NCBI GenBank assembly: GCA_963821025.1
Contig: CAWGCG010000004.1
Coordinates: 682,001-746,000 of the forward strand
DNA from: WHSW01 sp963821025
Lineage (GTDB): Bacteria; Actinomycetota; Thermoleophilia; Solirubrobacterales; 70-9
Direction of reading: 5' to 3'
DNA length: 64,000 bases
The position numbers and the translations under genes are program-made. The notes under the pieces were generated by a model, which did not search any database, was not told the origin of the DNA, and was given only the letters and a program-made list of their open reading frames with translations. Positions 43,588 through 52,175 of this stretch are shown piece after piece (position 1 is the first letter of the stretch; every line of letters starts with the position of its first letter).

Positions 43588-45023
43588 GCAAGTTCTCAGA
43601 CCTCGGGCTGAGCGAGCAGCTCCTGCTGACCCTCGAAGAGCTCGGCTACACGGAGCCCACCGCGATCCAGGAGCAGGCGATCCCCGAGCTGCTCGCCGGC
43701 CACGACGTGATCGGCCAGGCGCAGACGGGAACCGGCAAGACCGCCGCCTTCGGCTTGCCGCTGTTGCAGTACCTCGATCCCGCCTCACAGGAGACTCAGG
43801 CGATCGTCCTGACGCCGACCCGCGAGCTCTGCATCCAGGTCACGCAGGCCCTGCGCGCCTACGCCGAGCACCTCGAGATCGAGGTGGTCGCGGTCTTCGG
43901 CGGAGCGCCGATCGCCACCCAGCAGTCGCGATTGCGCCGCGGGGCGCACGTCGTCGTCGCCACCGTCGGGCGGATGATGGACCTGATCTCGCGGCGCTCG
44001 CTGGTCTTGACCTCGGCCCGCTACGTGGTCCTCGACGAGGCCGACGAGATGCTCGACCTCGGCTTCATCGAGGACGTCGAGAAGATCCTGCGGATGTGCC
44101 CGTCGGGGCGCCAGACCGGCCTCTTCTCGGCAACGATCCCGGCGCCGATCGCACGCCTGGCCGAGCGCCACATGTACGAGCCGGTGACGATCAAGGTCAC
44201 GCCGAAACAGCTCACCGTCGACGCGATCGAGCAGGCGTTCGTCGAGGTCGAGCCGCGCCAGAAGACCGACCGGCTGATCGAGGTGCTGCGCGCCGAGGAG
44301 CCCGAGCAGGCGATCATCTTCTGCCGGACCAAGATCGGCGCCGCCCGCCTCGACGATCAGCTTCGCGACCGTGGGCTGCGGGTGAAGGCGCTGCACGGCG
44401 ACATGACTCAGGGCCAGCGTGACGGGGTGATGATCCAGTTCAAGGAGCGCGGGATGCCGCTGCTGGTCGCCACCGACGTTGCCGCCCGCGGGCTCGACAT
44501 CGAGCACGTCACCCACGTGATCAACTACGACATGCCCAACAACACCGAGATCTACGTGCACCGGATCGGTCGCACCGGCCGGGTCGGACGCACCGGCCGG
44601 GCGATCACCTTCGCCACCGCCAAGCAGCGCGACGAGATCCCGCGAATCGAGCGCGAGGCGAAGACCTCGATCGGCGAGTGGGAGCCGCCGGAGGAGCGGA
44701 TCGAGCACGCCCCGCGCCCTCGCCGGCGCGACCACGAGTCCGAGCGCCGCCCGCCGCCTCGGCCCGAGCGGCTCCCCGCCGACGACGGGCACGTGAAGCT
44801 GTTCGTCAACCGCGGCGAGCGCAGCGGGATCAGCGAGGAAAACCTGCGCTGGGCCCTGACCGAGGGCGCGGTGATTCCCGAGACCGAGATCGGGTCGATC
44901 CGGGTGTTGGAGCGCTTCTCCTTCGTCGAGCTGCCCGACGAGCAGGCCAAGCTGGCGCTCGACCGCCTCGATGGGACCAAGCTCGAGGGCAAGCAGATCC
45001 GGGTCGAGTACGCGAAGGACTAG
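43584..45023 (+). CDS. DEAD-box ATP-dependent RNA helicase with DbpA-like RNA-binding tail
   Basis: 479 residues. Q motif (FSDLGLSEQLLLTLEELGYTEPTAIQ split around residue 4-29), Walker A AQTGTGKT, DEAD box VLDEADEML, SAT, and C-terminal motifs LVATDVAARGLDIE and HRIGRTGRVGR are complete. After an arginine/proline-rich linker (about 370-405) a DbpA-type RNA-recognition domain follows (VKLFVNRGERSGISEENLRWAL to KQIRVEYAKD), which in DbpA/CsdA enzymes targets rRNA during ribosome assembly or cold growth. Start overlaps the quinone oxidoreductase stop. Confidence 0.95.
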   Translation: MSKFSDLGLSEQLLLTLEELGYTEPTAIQEQAIPELLAGHDVIGQAQTGTGKTAAFGLPLLQYLDPASQETQAIVLTPTRELCIQVTQALRAYAEHLEIEVVAVFGGAPIATQQSRLRRGAHVVVATVGRMMDLISRRSLVLTSARYVVLDEADEMLDLGFIEDVEKILRMCPSGRQTGLFSATIPAPIARLAERHMYEPVTIKVTPKQLTVDAIEQAFVEVEPRQKTDRLIEVLRAEEPEQAIIFCRTKIGAARLDDQLRDRGLRVKALHGDMTQGQRDGVMIQFKERGMPLLVATDVAARGLDIEHVTHVINYDMPNNTEIYVHRIGRTGRVGRTGRAITFATAKQRDEIPRIEREAKTSIGEWEPPEERIEHAPRPRRRDHESERRPPPRPERLPADDGHVKLFVNRGERSGISEENLRWALTEGAVIPETEIGSIRVLERFSFVELPDEQAKLALDRLDGTKLEGKQIRVEYAKD

Positions 45024-46530
45024 CTCGATCGTCGGGCCTGGGCTGCTCGCCGCGGTGCTGGCGGCGGTCTACCTCGTCTGGGCTCCCGAGAGCCAGGACC
45101 TCGCCGCGGCGATCTTTCGCGCCGACACCTTCTCCGAGCATGGCTTCGCGATCTGGAGCAACGACTGGTACTCGGGCCACTACCTGCTCTCCTACAGCGT
45201 CCTCTTCCCGCCGCTCGGCGCGCTGCTCGGGGTCCGGCTCAGCGGCGCCCTGGCCGCGGTCGCCGCCGCCGCGGTGTTCGCGGCCCTGATCGGGCGTCGC
45301 GAGGAGCGCGCGAGCCTCGTCGCGTCGCTTTGGTTTGCGTTCGGGGTCTGCGCCTGGCTGCTGACCGGCCGGATCCCGTTCTTGGTCGCGGTCCCGTTCG
45401 GCCTCGGAGCGCTGCTCGCCGCCGATCGCGGGCGCCCGGCGCTTGCCGGCGCCCTCGCCGCGTTGGCCAGTCTCGCCAGCCCGGTCGCTGGGCTCTTCGC
45501 CGGGATTGCGGGGGTCGCGATCGCGCTCGCAGGTGAGCGTCTGCGCGGGCTCTCGATAGCCGTCGGCGCCGGGATCCCGATCGCAGCCCTCAACCTCGCC
45601 TTCCCCACCGGCGGCGAGGAGCCCTTCGTGTTCTCGGCCTTCATAGCGATTCCGCTGCTCGCCGCGGTGGTCCTGTGGCTGGTGCCGCGCGACTACGAGG
45701 CGCTGCGGATCGGCGCCGTGCTCTACGCGCTGCTGGCGCTCGCGGGCTTCCTGATCGCGACCCCGATCGGCGGCAACATCACTCGGCTCGGGGCGCTGCT
45801 CGCCGGCCCGGTGCTGGCGCTGGCCCTGTGGCCGCGCGGGCGCCTGGTGGTCGTCTGCGTCTCGCTGCCGCTGCTCTACTGGCAGCTGATCGCTCCGGTG
45901 CGCGATGTCCGCAAGGCGGCCGGCGATCCCTCGACCGAGCGCGCCTTCTACGAGCCGCTGGTGGCCGAGCTCGATCGGATCGCCGCCGATGGCGAGAGCT
46001 TCCGGGTCGAGATCCCGCCAACCAAGAACCGCTTCGAGTCGGCCTACGTCGCCCCCGAGCATCCGATCGCACGGGGCTGGCTGCGCCAGCTCGAGTCCGA
46101 GGACTTCGAGCTGTTCACAGGCGGCCACCTGACCGCGAACGCCTACCGCGACTGGCTCGAGCGCCACGGGGTCGGCTACGTCGCCGTCCCGAACGCCGCC
46201 CGCGACTACCTCGCCGAGGACGAGGTTGAGCTGATCGAGACCGGGCTCAGCTACCTCGTGCCGATCTGGTCGGACGCCGACTGGAGCCTCTATCGGGTCG
46301 AGCCGTCGCAATCGCCCGAGGACCTGGTCGCGGTCGACCTCGACCGCTTCACCATCGACGCTGCCAAGCCGGGCGAGTACCCGACCAAGATCAACTGGAC
46401 GCCTTACTGGCGGGTAACCGGCGGCGACGCCTGCCTCAGGGAGGCCGCCGACGGCTCGACCCTGGTCGAGTCGAGGGCGCCGGACCAGGCGATCACGGTC
46501 GGTGCCAGGCTCAGCGGAGACTCGTGCTGA
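44971..46530 (+). CDS. Polytopic membrane protein of unknown function, start uncertain
   Basis: Up to 519 residues. About nine hydrophobic helices (first GLLAAVLAAVYLVWAPES, last VVVCVSLPLLYWQLIAPV) are followed by a soluble C-terminal region of about 190 residues (AYVAPEHPIARGWLRQLE, GYVAVPNAARDYL). The loop FSEHGFAIWSNDWYSGHYLLSYS after helix 1 with its acidic/aromatic residues resembles the first extracytoplasmic loop of GT-C glycosyltransferases, but no catalytic motif is certain. The only ATG (44971) lies 53 bases inside the helicase gene; the next start, GTG 45055, falls within the first helix. Convergent with the HAD gene, overlapping by 20 bases. Confidence 0.7.
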   Translation: MGPSSRASRSGSSTRRTSSIVGPGLLAAVLAAVYLVWAPESQDLAAAIFRADTFSEHGFAIWSNDWYSGHYLLSYSVLFPPLGALLGVRLSGALAAVAAAAVFAALIGRREERASLVASLWFAFGVCAWLLTGRIPFLVAVPFGLGALLAADRGRPALAGALAALASLASPVAGLFAGIAGVAIALAGERLRGLSIAVGAGIPIAALNLAFPTGGEEPFVFSAFIAIPLLAAVVLWLVPRDYEALRIGAVLYALLALAGFLIATPIGGNITRLGALLAGPVLALALWPRGRLVVVCVSLPLLYWQLIAPVRDVRKAAGDPSTERAFYEPLVAELDRIAADGESFRVEIPPTKNRFESAYVAPEHPIARGWLRQLESEDFELFTGGHLTANAYRDWLERHGVGYVAVPNAARDYLAEDEVELIETGLSYLVPIWSDADWSLYRVEPSQSPEDLVAVDLDRFTIDAAKPGEYPTKINWTPYWRVTGGDACLREAADGSTLVESRAPDQAITVGARLSGDSC

Positions 46531-47122
46531 GCTCGAGCTCGAGCAACCGCTCCAGCTTCGCGATCGTCTGTGCCGAATCACGGTGGAGGACGGCGGTCAT
46601 CCCGACCGCCTCCGCGCCGGCGCAGTTCTCGCGCAGATCGTCGACGAAGACCGTTTCAGTGGGCGCGACCGCGAGCCGCTCGCAGGCGAGCAGGTAGATC
46701 TCAGGCTGGGGCTTGTGCAGGCCGACCTCGCCGGAGATCACGGTGACGTCGAAGAGGTCGGTCGGCGCGCGTTCGTAGATCCCGAGCCCCCAGGAATTGG
46801 AGATCAATCCGGTTGGCAGCCCGGTCGCCCGGACCGCCCGCAAGGCTCCGATCATCGCTTCGTCAGGCTCGAGGCCGGCGAACATTCGCTCGATCAGACC
46901 GTCGCTGCGCTCGAGGCCCAGCAATGCAGCGAAGTCACGTTCGAAGTCGGCGTCGCGAAGCCGCGCGGTTTCGAGCCCGCGCAGCAGCCTCAACGCCTCG
47001 GGCTCTTCGCGAAACAGGTCCTTGACCGTCCGGCGGTCGAGGCCCTCGGCCTCGCAAAAGGCGGCGAACGCGACCCAGATATCGGTCGTCAGCACACCAC
47101 CGAAGTCGACCACGAGGGCCAT
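46511..47122 (-). CDS. HAD-superfamily hydrolase (ACAD10 N-domain-like)
   Basis: 203 residues from ATG 47122. HAD motif I is VVDFGGVLTT, motif II SNSWG, the conserved lysine in LHKPQPEIY and motif IV FVDDLRENCAGAEAVGM; motif I lacks the second Asp of classical phosphatases (DFGGV), as in epoxide-hydrolase-N/ACAD10-type HAD domains. Its neighbours are an APH-type kinase (47136) and an acyl-CoA dehydrogenase (48188) of the ACAD10/11 type, the same three modules fused in animal ACAD10. Its start is 13 bp from the divergent kinase start; an alternative ATG at 47137 would overlap the kinase. Confidence 0.85.
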   Translation of the reverse strand: MALVVDFGGVLTTDIWVAFAAFCEAEGLDRRTVKDLFREEPEALRLLRGLETARLRDADFERDFAALLGLERSDGLIERMFAGLEPDEAMIGALRAVRATGLPTGLISNSWGLGIYERAPTDLFDVTVISGEVGLHKPQPEIYLLACERLAVAPTETVFVDDLRENCAGAEAVGMTAVLHRDSAQTIAKLERLLELELSTSLR

Positions 47123-47135
47123 ATGCTTGCGCGCC

Positions 47136-48161
47136 ATGAGCGAGCAGGCTACCCGTGAGCTCGAGGGCATAGACGCGGCCCGCGTCGAGGCCTGGTTCAA
47201 GACCAACGTCGGCGCGGTCGCGCCGCCGCTCACCTACCGGCGGGTCTCGGGTGGGCGCTCCAACCTGACCTTCGAGGTCGCCGATGCCGCCGGCCGGCGG
47301 TGGGCACTGCGCCGTCCCCCGCTCGGCAAGCGCCTCGCCTCGGCTCACGACATGAGCCGCGAGTTTCGAATCATCTCGGCTCTTCGGGGCACCAGCGTGC
47401 CGGTGGCGCCCGCGGTCGGGATCGATGAGGACGGCGACGACCCCTTCTACGTCATGGACTGGGTCGAGGGACCGATTCTTCGCTCGAAGTCCGAGACCGA
47501 GATCTTCCCGGACCTAAGCGGGCGAGCCGCGATCGGCGAGCGCGTGATCGACACGCTGGTCGCCATCCACGAGGTCGAGCCCGACGCGGTCGGGCTCGGA
47601 GACCTGGCCAGAAAGGAGGACTACGTCGGTCGGCAGCTGCGCCGCTGGCAGGGGCAGTGGGAGAAGTCGCGGACGCGGGAGCTGCCGCTCGTCGACACGG
47701 TCCATGAGCGGCTTGCCGCGCGCGTCCCCGAACAGGGGTCCGCGACGATCGTCCATGGCGACTACCGGATCGACAACATGATCCTGACCCCGGAAGGCGA
47801 GGTTGCGGCGGTGGTCGACTGGGAGCTCGCCACGCTCGGCGACCCGCTCGCCGACGTCGGCCTGCTGCTCGTCTACTGGGGTCAGGAGGGCGACGAGCTG
47901 ACGCCGTTGCTCGAGCCGGCGACCACCGCGCCCGGCTTTCAGTCGCGCGACGAGGTCGTGGCTCTCTACTCGCAGCGCTCCGGGCGCGACCTCTCGCAGA
48001 TCGACTTCTACGTCGCGCTCGGCCTCTGGAAGCTGGCGATCGTGCTCGAGGGCGTGTTCGCGCGCTATCGAGCCGGCCAGTACGGCGAGCCCGAGCAAAC
48101 GCGCGAAGGAGACGTGGTCGAGCAACTGGTGCGGGCGGCCGCCGACGCGGCCGGTATCTGA
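47136..48161 (+). CDS. APH-family phosphotransferase (ACAD10/11 kinase-domain-like)
   Basis: 341 residues. Protein-kinase-like aminoglycoside phosphotransferase fold: SGGRSNLTFEVADAAGRRWALRRPP (nucleotide loop and Lys), catalytic loop VHGDYRIDNMIL and metal-binding VVDWELATLGDPLADVG. These blocks are closer to the kinase domain of ACAD10/ACAD11 and to LvaA-type hydroxyacyl-CoA kinases than to antibiotic kinases. Expected reaction by that analogy: ATP-dependent phosphorylation of a 4-hydroxyacyl-CoA. ATG 47136 abuts the divergent HAD gene; convergent with the acyl-CoA dehydrogenase at 48188. Confidence 0.88.
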   Translation: MSEQATRELEGIDAARVEAWFKTNVGAVAPPLTYRRVSGGRSNLTFEVADAAGRRWALRRPPLGKRLASAHDMSREFRIISALRGTSVPVAPAVGIDEDGDDPFYVMDWVEGPILRSKSETEIFPDLSGRAAIGERVIDTLVAIHEVEPDAVGLGDLARKEDYVGRQLRRWQGQWEKSRTRELPLVDTVHERLAARVPEQGSATIVHGDYRIDNMILTPEGEVAAVVDWELATLGDPLADVGLLLVYWGQEGDELTPLLEPATTAPGFQSRDEVVALYSQRSGRDLSQIDFYVALGLWKLAIVLEGVFARYRAGQYGEPEQTREGDVVEQLVRAAADAAGI

Positions 48162-48187
48162 TCCACCCAGGCCGGACGCTGGGCTGC

Positions 48188-49486
48188 TCAGACCGCGGTC
48201 GGTGAGGGCGCAGCCGGCGCGGCGGCCGCCTCGGCCTGCTTGGCCCAGTGGTTGAGCTCACGGCGAGCGATCACCATCTTGTGGACCTCGTCGGGGCCGT
48301 CGGCGACCTTGAGCATGCGGCTGTAGCGCCACATCCCGGCGAGCGGGGTGTCGTCCGACATCCCCAGCGATCCGTGGACCTGGATCGCGCGGTCGAGCAC
48401 GTCCATGACCACGTTGGCGGCGACCACCTTGATCATCGAGATCTCGCGGCGCGCCTCCTTCTTGCCGTAGGTGTCCATCTTCCAGGCGGCCATCAGGGTC
48501 AACAGCCGTGCCTGCTCGGTCTCGATCCTCGACTTGGCGATGAAGTCCTGGATGAACTGCTTCTCGGCCAGCTTCGAGCCGAACACCTCGCGGTCGTTTG
48601 CGCGCCGGCACATCATCTCGATCGCCCGCTCGCAGCTTCCGATCGCCCGCATGCAGTGGTGGATGCGCCCCGGCCCGAGCCGGTCCTGGGCGATCACGAA
48701 GCCGGCCTGGCGCGGCCCGAGCAGGTTCGAGGCTGGGACCCGGCAGTCCTCATAGAGGATCTCGCAGTGCCCGGGGCCACCGTCGTGGCCCATCACCGGG
48801 ACCGGGCGCACCAGCTCGAAGCCGGGCGCATCGGTGGGCACGAGGATCATCGAGGCGCGAGCGTAGGGATGGGCGTCGGGGTCGGTGACCACCATCGCGA
48901 TCGCCAGTGCGGCACCGACGGCGCCCGAGGTGAACCATTTGTGGCCGTTGATCACCCACTCGTCGCCGTCGAGCTTCGCGCGCGACTGCAGGGTCCGCGG
49001 ATCGGAGCCCGAGACCTCGGGCTCGGTCATCGAAAAGCAGGAGCGGATCTCGCCGTCGAGCAGCGGTCCCAGCCATCGCTGTTTTTGCTCCTCGGTGCCG
49101 TGCTCGGCGAGGATCTCCGAGTTGCCGGTGTCCGGCGCGGCGCAGTTGAAGGCCATCGGTGCGATCGCCGGGCTGCGACCCATCTCCTCGCACAAGACCC
49201 CGTACTCCCAGTTGGTCAACCCGGCGCCGTACCCCTCCGGCCCCGGACGCGAAGCGGAGGAGCCGGAGGGCGTTGAGTCCGCCATGAACAGGTTCCAGAG
49301 GCCCTCGGACTTGGCGCGCTCGCGGATCTCGACCAGGATCCGCGGGTAGACGACGCCGGCGCCCTGCACGACCTCCTCGTCGAGCGCCCGCAGCGCCTCG
49401 GCCTCGTTGGGGTAGACCTCGGCAGCCATGAACTCGCGGATGCGGTCGCGCAACTCGGCGACCCGCGGGCTGAGCTCGAAGTCCAT
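48188..49486 (-). CDS. Acyl-CoA dehydrogenase of the ACAD10/11 type
   Basis: 432 residues. SMTEPEVSGSDPRTLQSRA, INGHKWFTSGAVG, and the C-terminal MLKVADGPDEVHKMVIARREL; A-D-G-P-D-E-V-H is the hallmark of ACAD10/11-like proteins, in place of the usual E-G-T. In ACAD11 and LvaC-type enzymes this domain eliminates phosphate from a 4-phosphoacyl-CoA so the chain can enter beta-oxidation; that role is inferred here. Near residue 73 an insertion (STPSGSSASRPGPEG) corresponds to a copy of the interspersed repeat in antisense orientation. Lies beside the matching kinase and HAD genes. Confidence 0.9.
   Translation of the reverse strand: MDFELSPRVAELRDRIREFMAAEVYPNEAEALRALDEEVVQGAGVVYPRILVEIRERAKSEGLWNLFMADSTPSGSSASRPGPEGYGAGLTNWEYGVLCEEMGRSPAIAPMAFNCAAPDTGNSEILAEHGTEEQKQRWLGPLLDGEIRSCFSMTEPEVSGSDPRTLQSRAKLDGDEWVINGHKWFTSGAVGAALAIAMVVTDPDAHPYARASMILVPTDAPGFELVRPVPVMGHDGGPGHCEILYEDCRVPASNLLGPRQAGFVIAQDRLGPGRIHHCMRAIGSCERAIEMMCRRANDREVFGSKLAEKQFIQDFIAKSRIETEQARLLTLMAAWKMDTYGKKEARREISMIKVVAANVVMDVLDRAIQVHGSLGMSDDTPLAGMWRYSRMLKVADGPDEVHKMVIARRELNHWAKQAEAAAAPAAPSPTAV
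49241..49262 (+). repeat. Interspersed repeat, short copy in the ACAD10/11-type gene
   Basis: An exact 22-base match to 36873-36894. Flanked by CCTCCGG (49234-49240) and CCGGAGGG (49263-49270), which can form a stem across it. Here the repeat runs opposite to the gene yet the ORF remains open. Confidence 0.65.
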
Positions 49487-49509
49487 GCCCTCAGATTATC
49501 TCGCGGTGC

Positions 49510-50448
49510 TCAGCCGGTCGCAGCGCCCGCCGGGCGGCTGCCCTTGGCCCGCCCCCGGGTGATCGCCTGAGCGGCGAACAGCAGCCCGACCATCACGCTG
49601 GCAACGCCGATCGCGGGCAGCACGACCGCGGGCGAGCCCTCCTTGCTGATCAGGGTCGTCCCCGACGCGATCAGGACCACGGCGAGCGCGTAGCGCAGGA
49701 ACTTCTGCGGCGCCCTGACCGAGAGGTTGGTTCCGACGATCACCCCGGGCACCGAGCCGACCAGGATCGTCCCGGCGAGCAGAAAGTCGATGTTGCCGCC
49801 GAGCCAGTGGGCGATCCCGGCGGCCCAGAGCAGGACCGCGGCGTGAAAGACGTCGGTGCCGACCACTCGCTGCGGGGTCAGCCTGAAGATCGCGATCAGC
49901 GCGATCGCGATCAGGGTGCCGCTGCCCGCCGAGGTCAGCCCGATGACGAAGCCGGTCACCATCCCCGTGACCACCGCGGCGATGATGTGGCGGCGGTAGA
50001 GGTGCATCGCCGAGCGCTCCTGGATCACCCCGGCGAGGAACAGAGAGCGCAACAGGGTCGCGATCCCGACCACCAGCAACGCGCCGCCGAGCATCCCGAG
50101 CACGAACGCATCGAGATCGTCGCCGTACTTGCGCTGCAAGAGCTCGATCACCCAAACCCCGGCGATCGCCGAGGGCACGCTGCCGACCGCGAGCCAGAAG
50201 GCCAGCGCCTTGTGGACCGTGCCGAGCTTCAGATGCTTGTAGCCGCCGACGGTCTTGGTCACCGCGGCATAGAAGATGTCGGTGCCGATCGCGGTCACCG
50301 GCTGGATCCCGAAGACGAGGATCAGCAGCGGCGTCATCAGCGAGGCGCCGCCCATGCCGGTCATCCCGACGAGCAGGCCGATACCGAACCCGAAGAGGAT
50401 GATCGTCGGGTCGATCCCGAGGCCGAAGATGGTCACGACTGGGTCCAT
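49510..50448 (-). CDS. TauE/SafE-family sulfite/organosulfonate exporter
   Basis: 312 residues with eight or nine hydrophobic helices; the repeated family motif appears as GFGIGLLVGMTGMGGASLMTPLL (about 19-41) and TGFVIGLTSAGSGTLIAIAL (about 165-184). Such proteins export sulfite, sulfonates or related anions. Downstream of, and ten bases from, an Rrf2 regulator on the same strand, and near the sulfate-assimilation operon at 51.7-58.3 kb, so a role in sulfite balance is likely by context. Confidence 0.9.
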   Translation of the reverse strand: MDPVVTIFGLGIDPTIILFGFGIGLLVGMTGMGGASLMTPLLILVFGIQPVTAIGTDIFYAAVTKTVGGYKHLKLGTVHKALAFWLAVGSVPSAIAGVWVIELLQRKYGDDLDAFVLGMLGGALLVVGIATLLRSLFLAGVIQERSAMHLYRRHIIAAVVTGMVTGFVIGLTSAGSGTLIAIALIAIFRLTPQRVVGTDVFHAAVLLWAAGIAHWLGGNIDFLLAGTILVGSVPGVIVGTNLSVRAPQKFLRYALAVVLIASGTTLISKEGSPAVVLPAIGVASVMVGLLFAAQAITRGRAKGSRPAGAATG

Positions 50449-50458
50449 CGATCAATCC

Positions 50459-50917
50459 TCAGCGCTTGATCCACGCCTCCGGGTCGTTGAGGATCGCGTC
50501 GATGCGCCAGGGCAGCTCGCCCGCCGCGAGCTCGGCCAGGGTGACGTCCTCGAGCACCGAGCGCAGCGCGGCCCGCACCGCGACCCAGACGTCGCGAAGC
50601 TTCTCCGCCGCGCCGGCGTAGTGGAGCTCCTCGGGCGCGTTCTCGTGAATGTTGGCGAGCGGGCCCTCGACCGCCCGGATAACGTCGGCGACCGTGATCT
50701 CGGCGGGATCGCGGGCGAGCCAGTAGCCGCCGCGGGCGCCGCGGCGGGCCTGGATCAGGCGGGCGTGCTTGAGCTCGAGCAGGATGTGCTCGAGGAACTG
50801 CAGCGGGATGTCCTGCGCCTCGGCCAGGCGCTCGCCCTTGACCGGCTCGCCGTCTGCGTGGGAGGCGAGCTCGAGCGCGGCGCGCACCGCGTAGTCCGCT
50901 TTGGCTGAGATCCGCAT
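50459..50917 (-). CDS. Rrf2-family transcriptional regulator without Fe-S cysteines
   Basis: 152 residues. Winged helix: MRISAKADYAVRAALELASH, then LAEAQDIPLQFLEHILLELKHARLIQARRGARGGYWLARDPAEITVADVIRAVEGP, the full Rrf2 DNA-binding half (first 90 residues). The three cysteines that ligate a cluster in IscR/NsrR are absent, so it resembles CymR-type regulators of sulfur metabolism. Cotranscribed with the TauE/SafE exporter and divergent (20 bp) from the PHP gene. It may also act on the sulfate-assimilation promoter near 58.3 kb; that is inference. Confidence 0.9.
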   Translation of the reverse strand: MRISAKADYAVRAALELASHADGEPVKGERLAEAQDIPLQFLEHILLELKHARLIQARRGARGGYWLARDPAEITVADVIRAVEGPLANIHENAPEELHYAGAAEKLRDVWVAVRAALRSVLEDVTLAELAAGELPWRIDAILNDPEAWIKR

Positions 50918-50937
50918 GACTAGACTTCCCGACTTCG

Positions 50938-51789
50938 TTGATCGATTTACAAAGCCATTCGACCGTATCGGACGGTCAACTCCAACCGGCCGACGTCGCC
51001 CGTGCGGCGATCGAGGCCGGGGTGACCGTGATGGCCCTGACCGACCACGACGGCGTAGCGGGCGTCGCTGAGGCTACAGCCGTGGCCGAGCAGGCGGGGA
51101 TCCTCAACCTGCCGGCGGTCGAGATGTCCTGCGTGCACCGCTACTCCGAGGACCTCCACATCTGCGGCTACTGGGTCGACACCGAGGCGATCCGCCCGGC
51201 CTGCGAGAGGGCCCAGCAGGAGCGCGTCGACCGCGCCAAGGAGATTATCGCCCGGCTCAATGCCCACGGGGTCGAGGTCACCTTCGACGAAGCGGTCGCC
51301 AAGGCCGGCGCAGCCGATGCGATCGGGCGCCCGCACATCGCCAAGGCCGCCGGAGCCGGCCCCGACCTCGGGCCGTTCTTCGAGGAGTACCTGGTCCCGG
51401 GGGCGAAGGCGTTCGTCTCTCGGAAGTGGCCGAGCGCCGAGCAGGCGGTCGAGCTGATCCACGACGCGGGCGGGGTCGCGGTGATCGCCCATCCGTACTG
51501 GGACGTCCAGGATCCCGAGCAGGTGCGCGATCTGGTTGAAAGCCTGGTGCGCGACGTCGGCCTCGACGGGATCGAGAGCTTCTATCCGCCCCACACCGCC
51601 GAGCAGACCCGGCACTGTCTCTCGCTCTGCGAGGAGTTCGACCTGGTGCCGACCGCGTCGTCTGACTTCCACGGCCCCACGCACAAGACCTTCAGCCGCT
51701 GGGGCGCATATGACACCTACGGCCTCGGCGAGCCGCGGGTGCCCGAGCGACCACGCCCGGCGGCGGTTTCCAGCGCAGCCAGCGACTGA
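50938..51789 (+). CDS. PHP-domain phosphoesterase (RNase AM/YciV-like)
   Basis: 283 residues beginning at TTG 50938: the PHP metal motifs start at once with IDLQSHSTVSDGQL, then ALTDHDGVAGV, HIAKAAG, VAVIAHPYWD and SSDFHGPTHKT, leaving no room for a later start. Family members remove nucleotides or phosphate with a trinuclear metal site (5'-3' exonuclease trimming of RNA in YciV). No clear ribosome binding site, so the message may be leaderless. Its last 73 bases overlap the end of the convergent SRPBCC gene. Confidence 0.88.
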   Translation: MIDLQSHSTVSDGQLQPADVARAAIEAGVTVMALTDHDGVAGVAEATAVAEQAGILNLPAVEMSCVHRYSEDLHICGYWVDTEAIRPACERAQQERVDRAKEIIARLNAHGVEVTFDEAVAKAGAADAIGRPHIAKAAGAGPDLGPFFEEYLVPGAKAFVSRKWPSAEQAVELIHDAGGVAVIAHPYWDVQDPEQVRDLVESLVRDVGLDGIESFYPPHTAEQTRHCLSLCEEFDLVPTASSDFHGPTHKTFSRWGAYDTYGLGEPRVPERPRPAAVSSAASD

Positions 51790-52175
51790 TCGAGCCAGCG
51801 CCGGAAGTAGAGCTTGCCGAGGGTCAGGTCGAAGGCCCGGTTGGCGGGGCCGATCGGGTCCATCCCGAACTCGACCTCGATGAAGGTGTCGCCCCTGGCC
51901 TCGGTCAGCAGCCAGCGCGCGTAGGTCCCGGTGTTCTCGCACCTCATCTCGATCTCGCGCAGGTCCTCGAGGCGTTCGACGCGCATCGTCGTCTCGATCG
52001 AGCCACCCACGGGTCTTCGGGTTACCTGCGCGTAGTTCTTGCCCTGGTCGAACGCTTGGCCGCGAACCTCGACCACCCGTGGCCACCACTCCGGATGGCG
52101 GCGAGGATCCCCGACCAGGTCCCAGATCATCGAGGGAGGCGCATCGATCAGCGCCTGGGCGCGACAGGCCGACAT
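51717..52175 (-). CDS. SRPBCC (START-like) family protein
   Basis: 152 residues from ATG 52175 (CRAQALIDAPPSMIWDLVGD). The N-terminal strand and P-x2-IWDLVGDP segment, PEWWPRVVEVRG, and a long C-terminal helix (FRRWLDQSLAALETAAGR) give the polyketide-cyclase/START-like fold that encloses a hydrophobic ligand. Function unknown. TGATG coupling with the upstream glycoside-hydrolase-like gene; last gene of the seven-gene minus-strand run that begins with sulfite reductase. Confidence 0.82.
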   Translation of the reverse strand: MSACRAQALIDAPPSMIWDLVGDPRRHPEWWPRVVEVRGQAFDQGKNYAQVTRRPVGGSIETTMRVERLEDLREIEMRCENTGTYARWLLTEARGDTFIEVEFGMDPIGPANRAFDLTLGKLYFRRWLDQSLAALETAAGRGRSGTRGSPRP

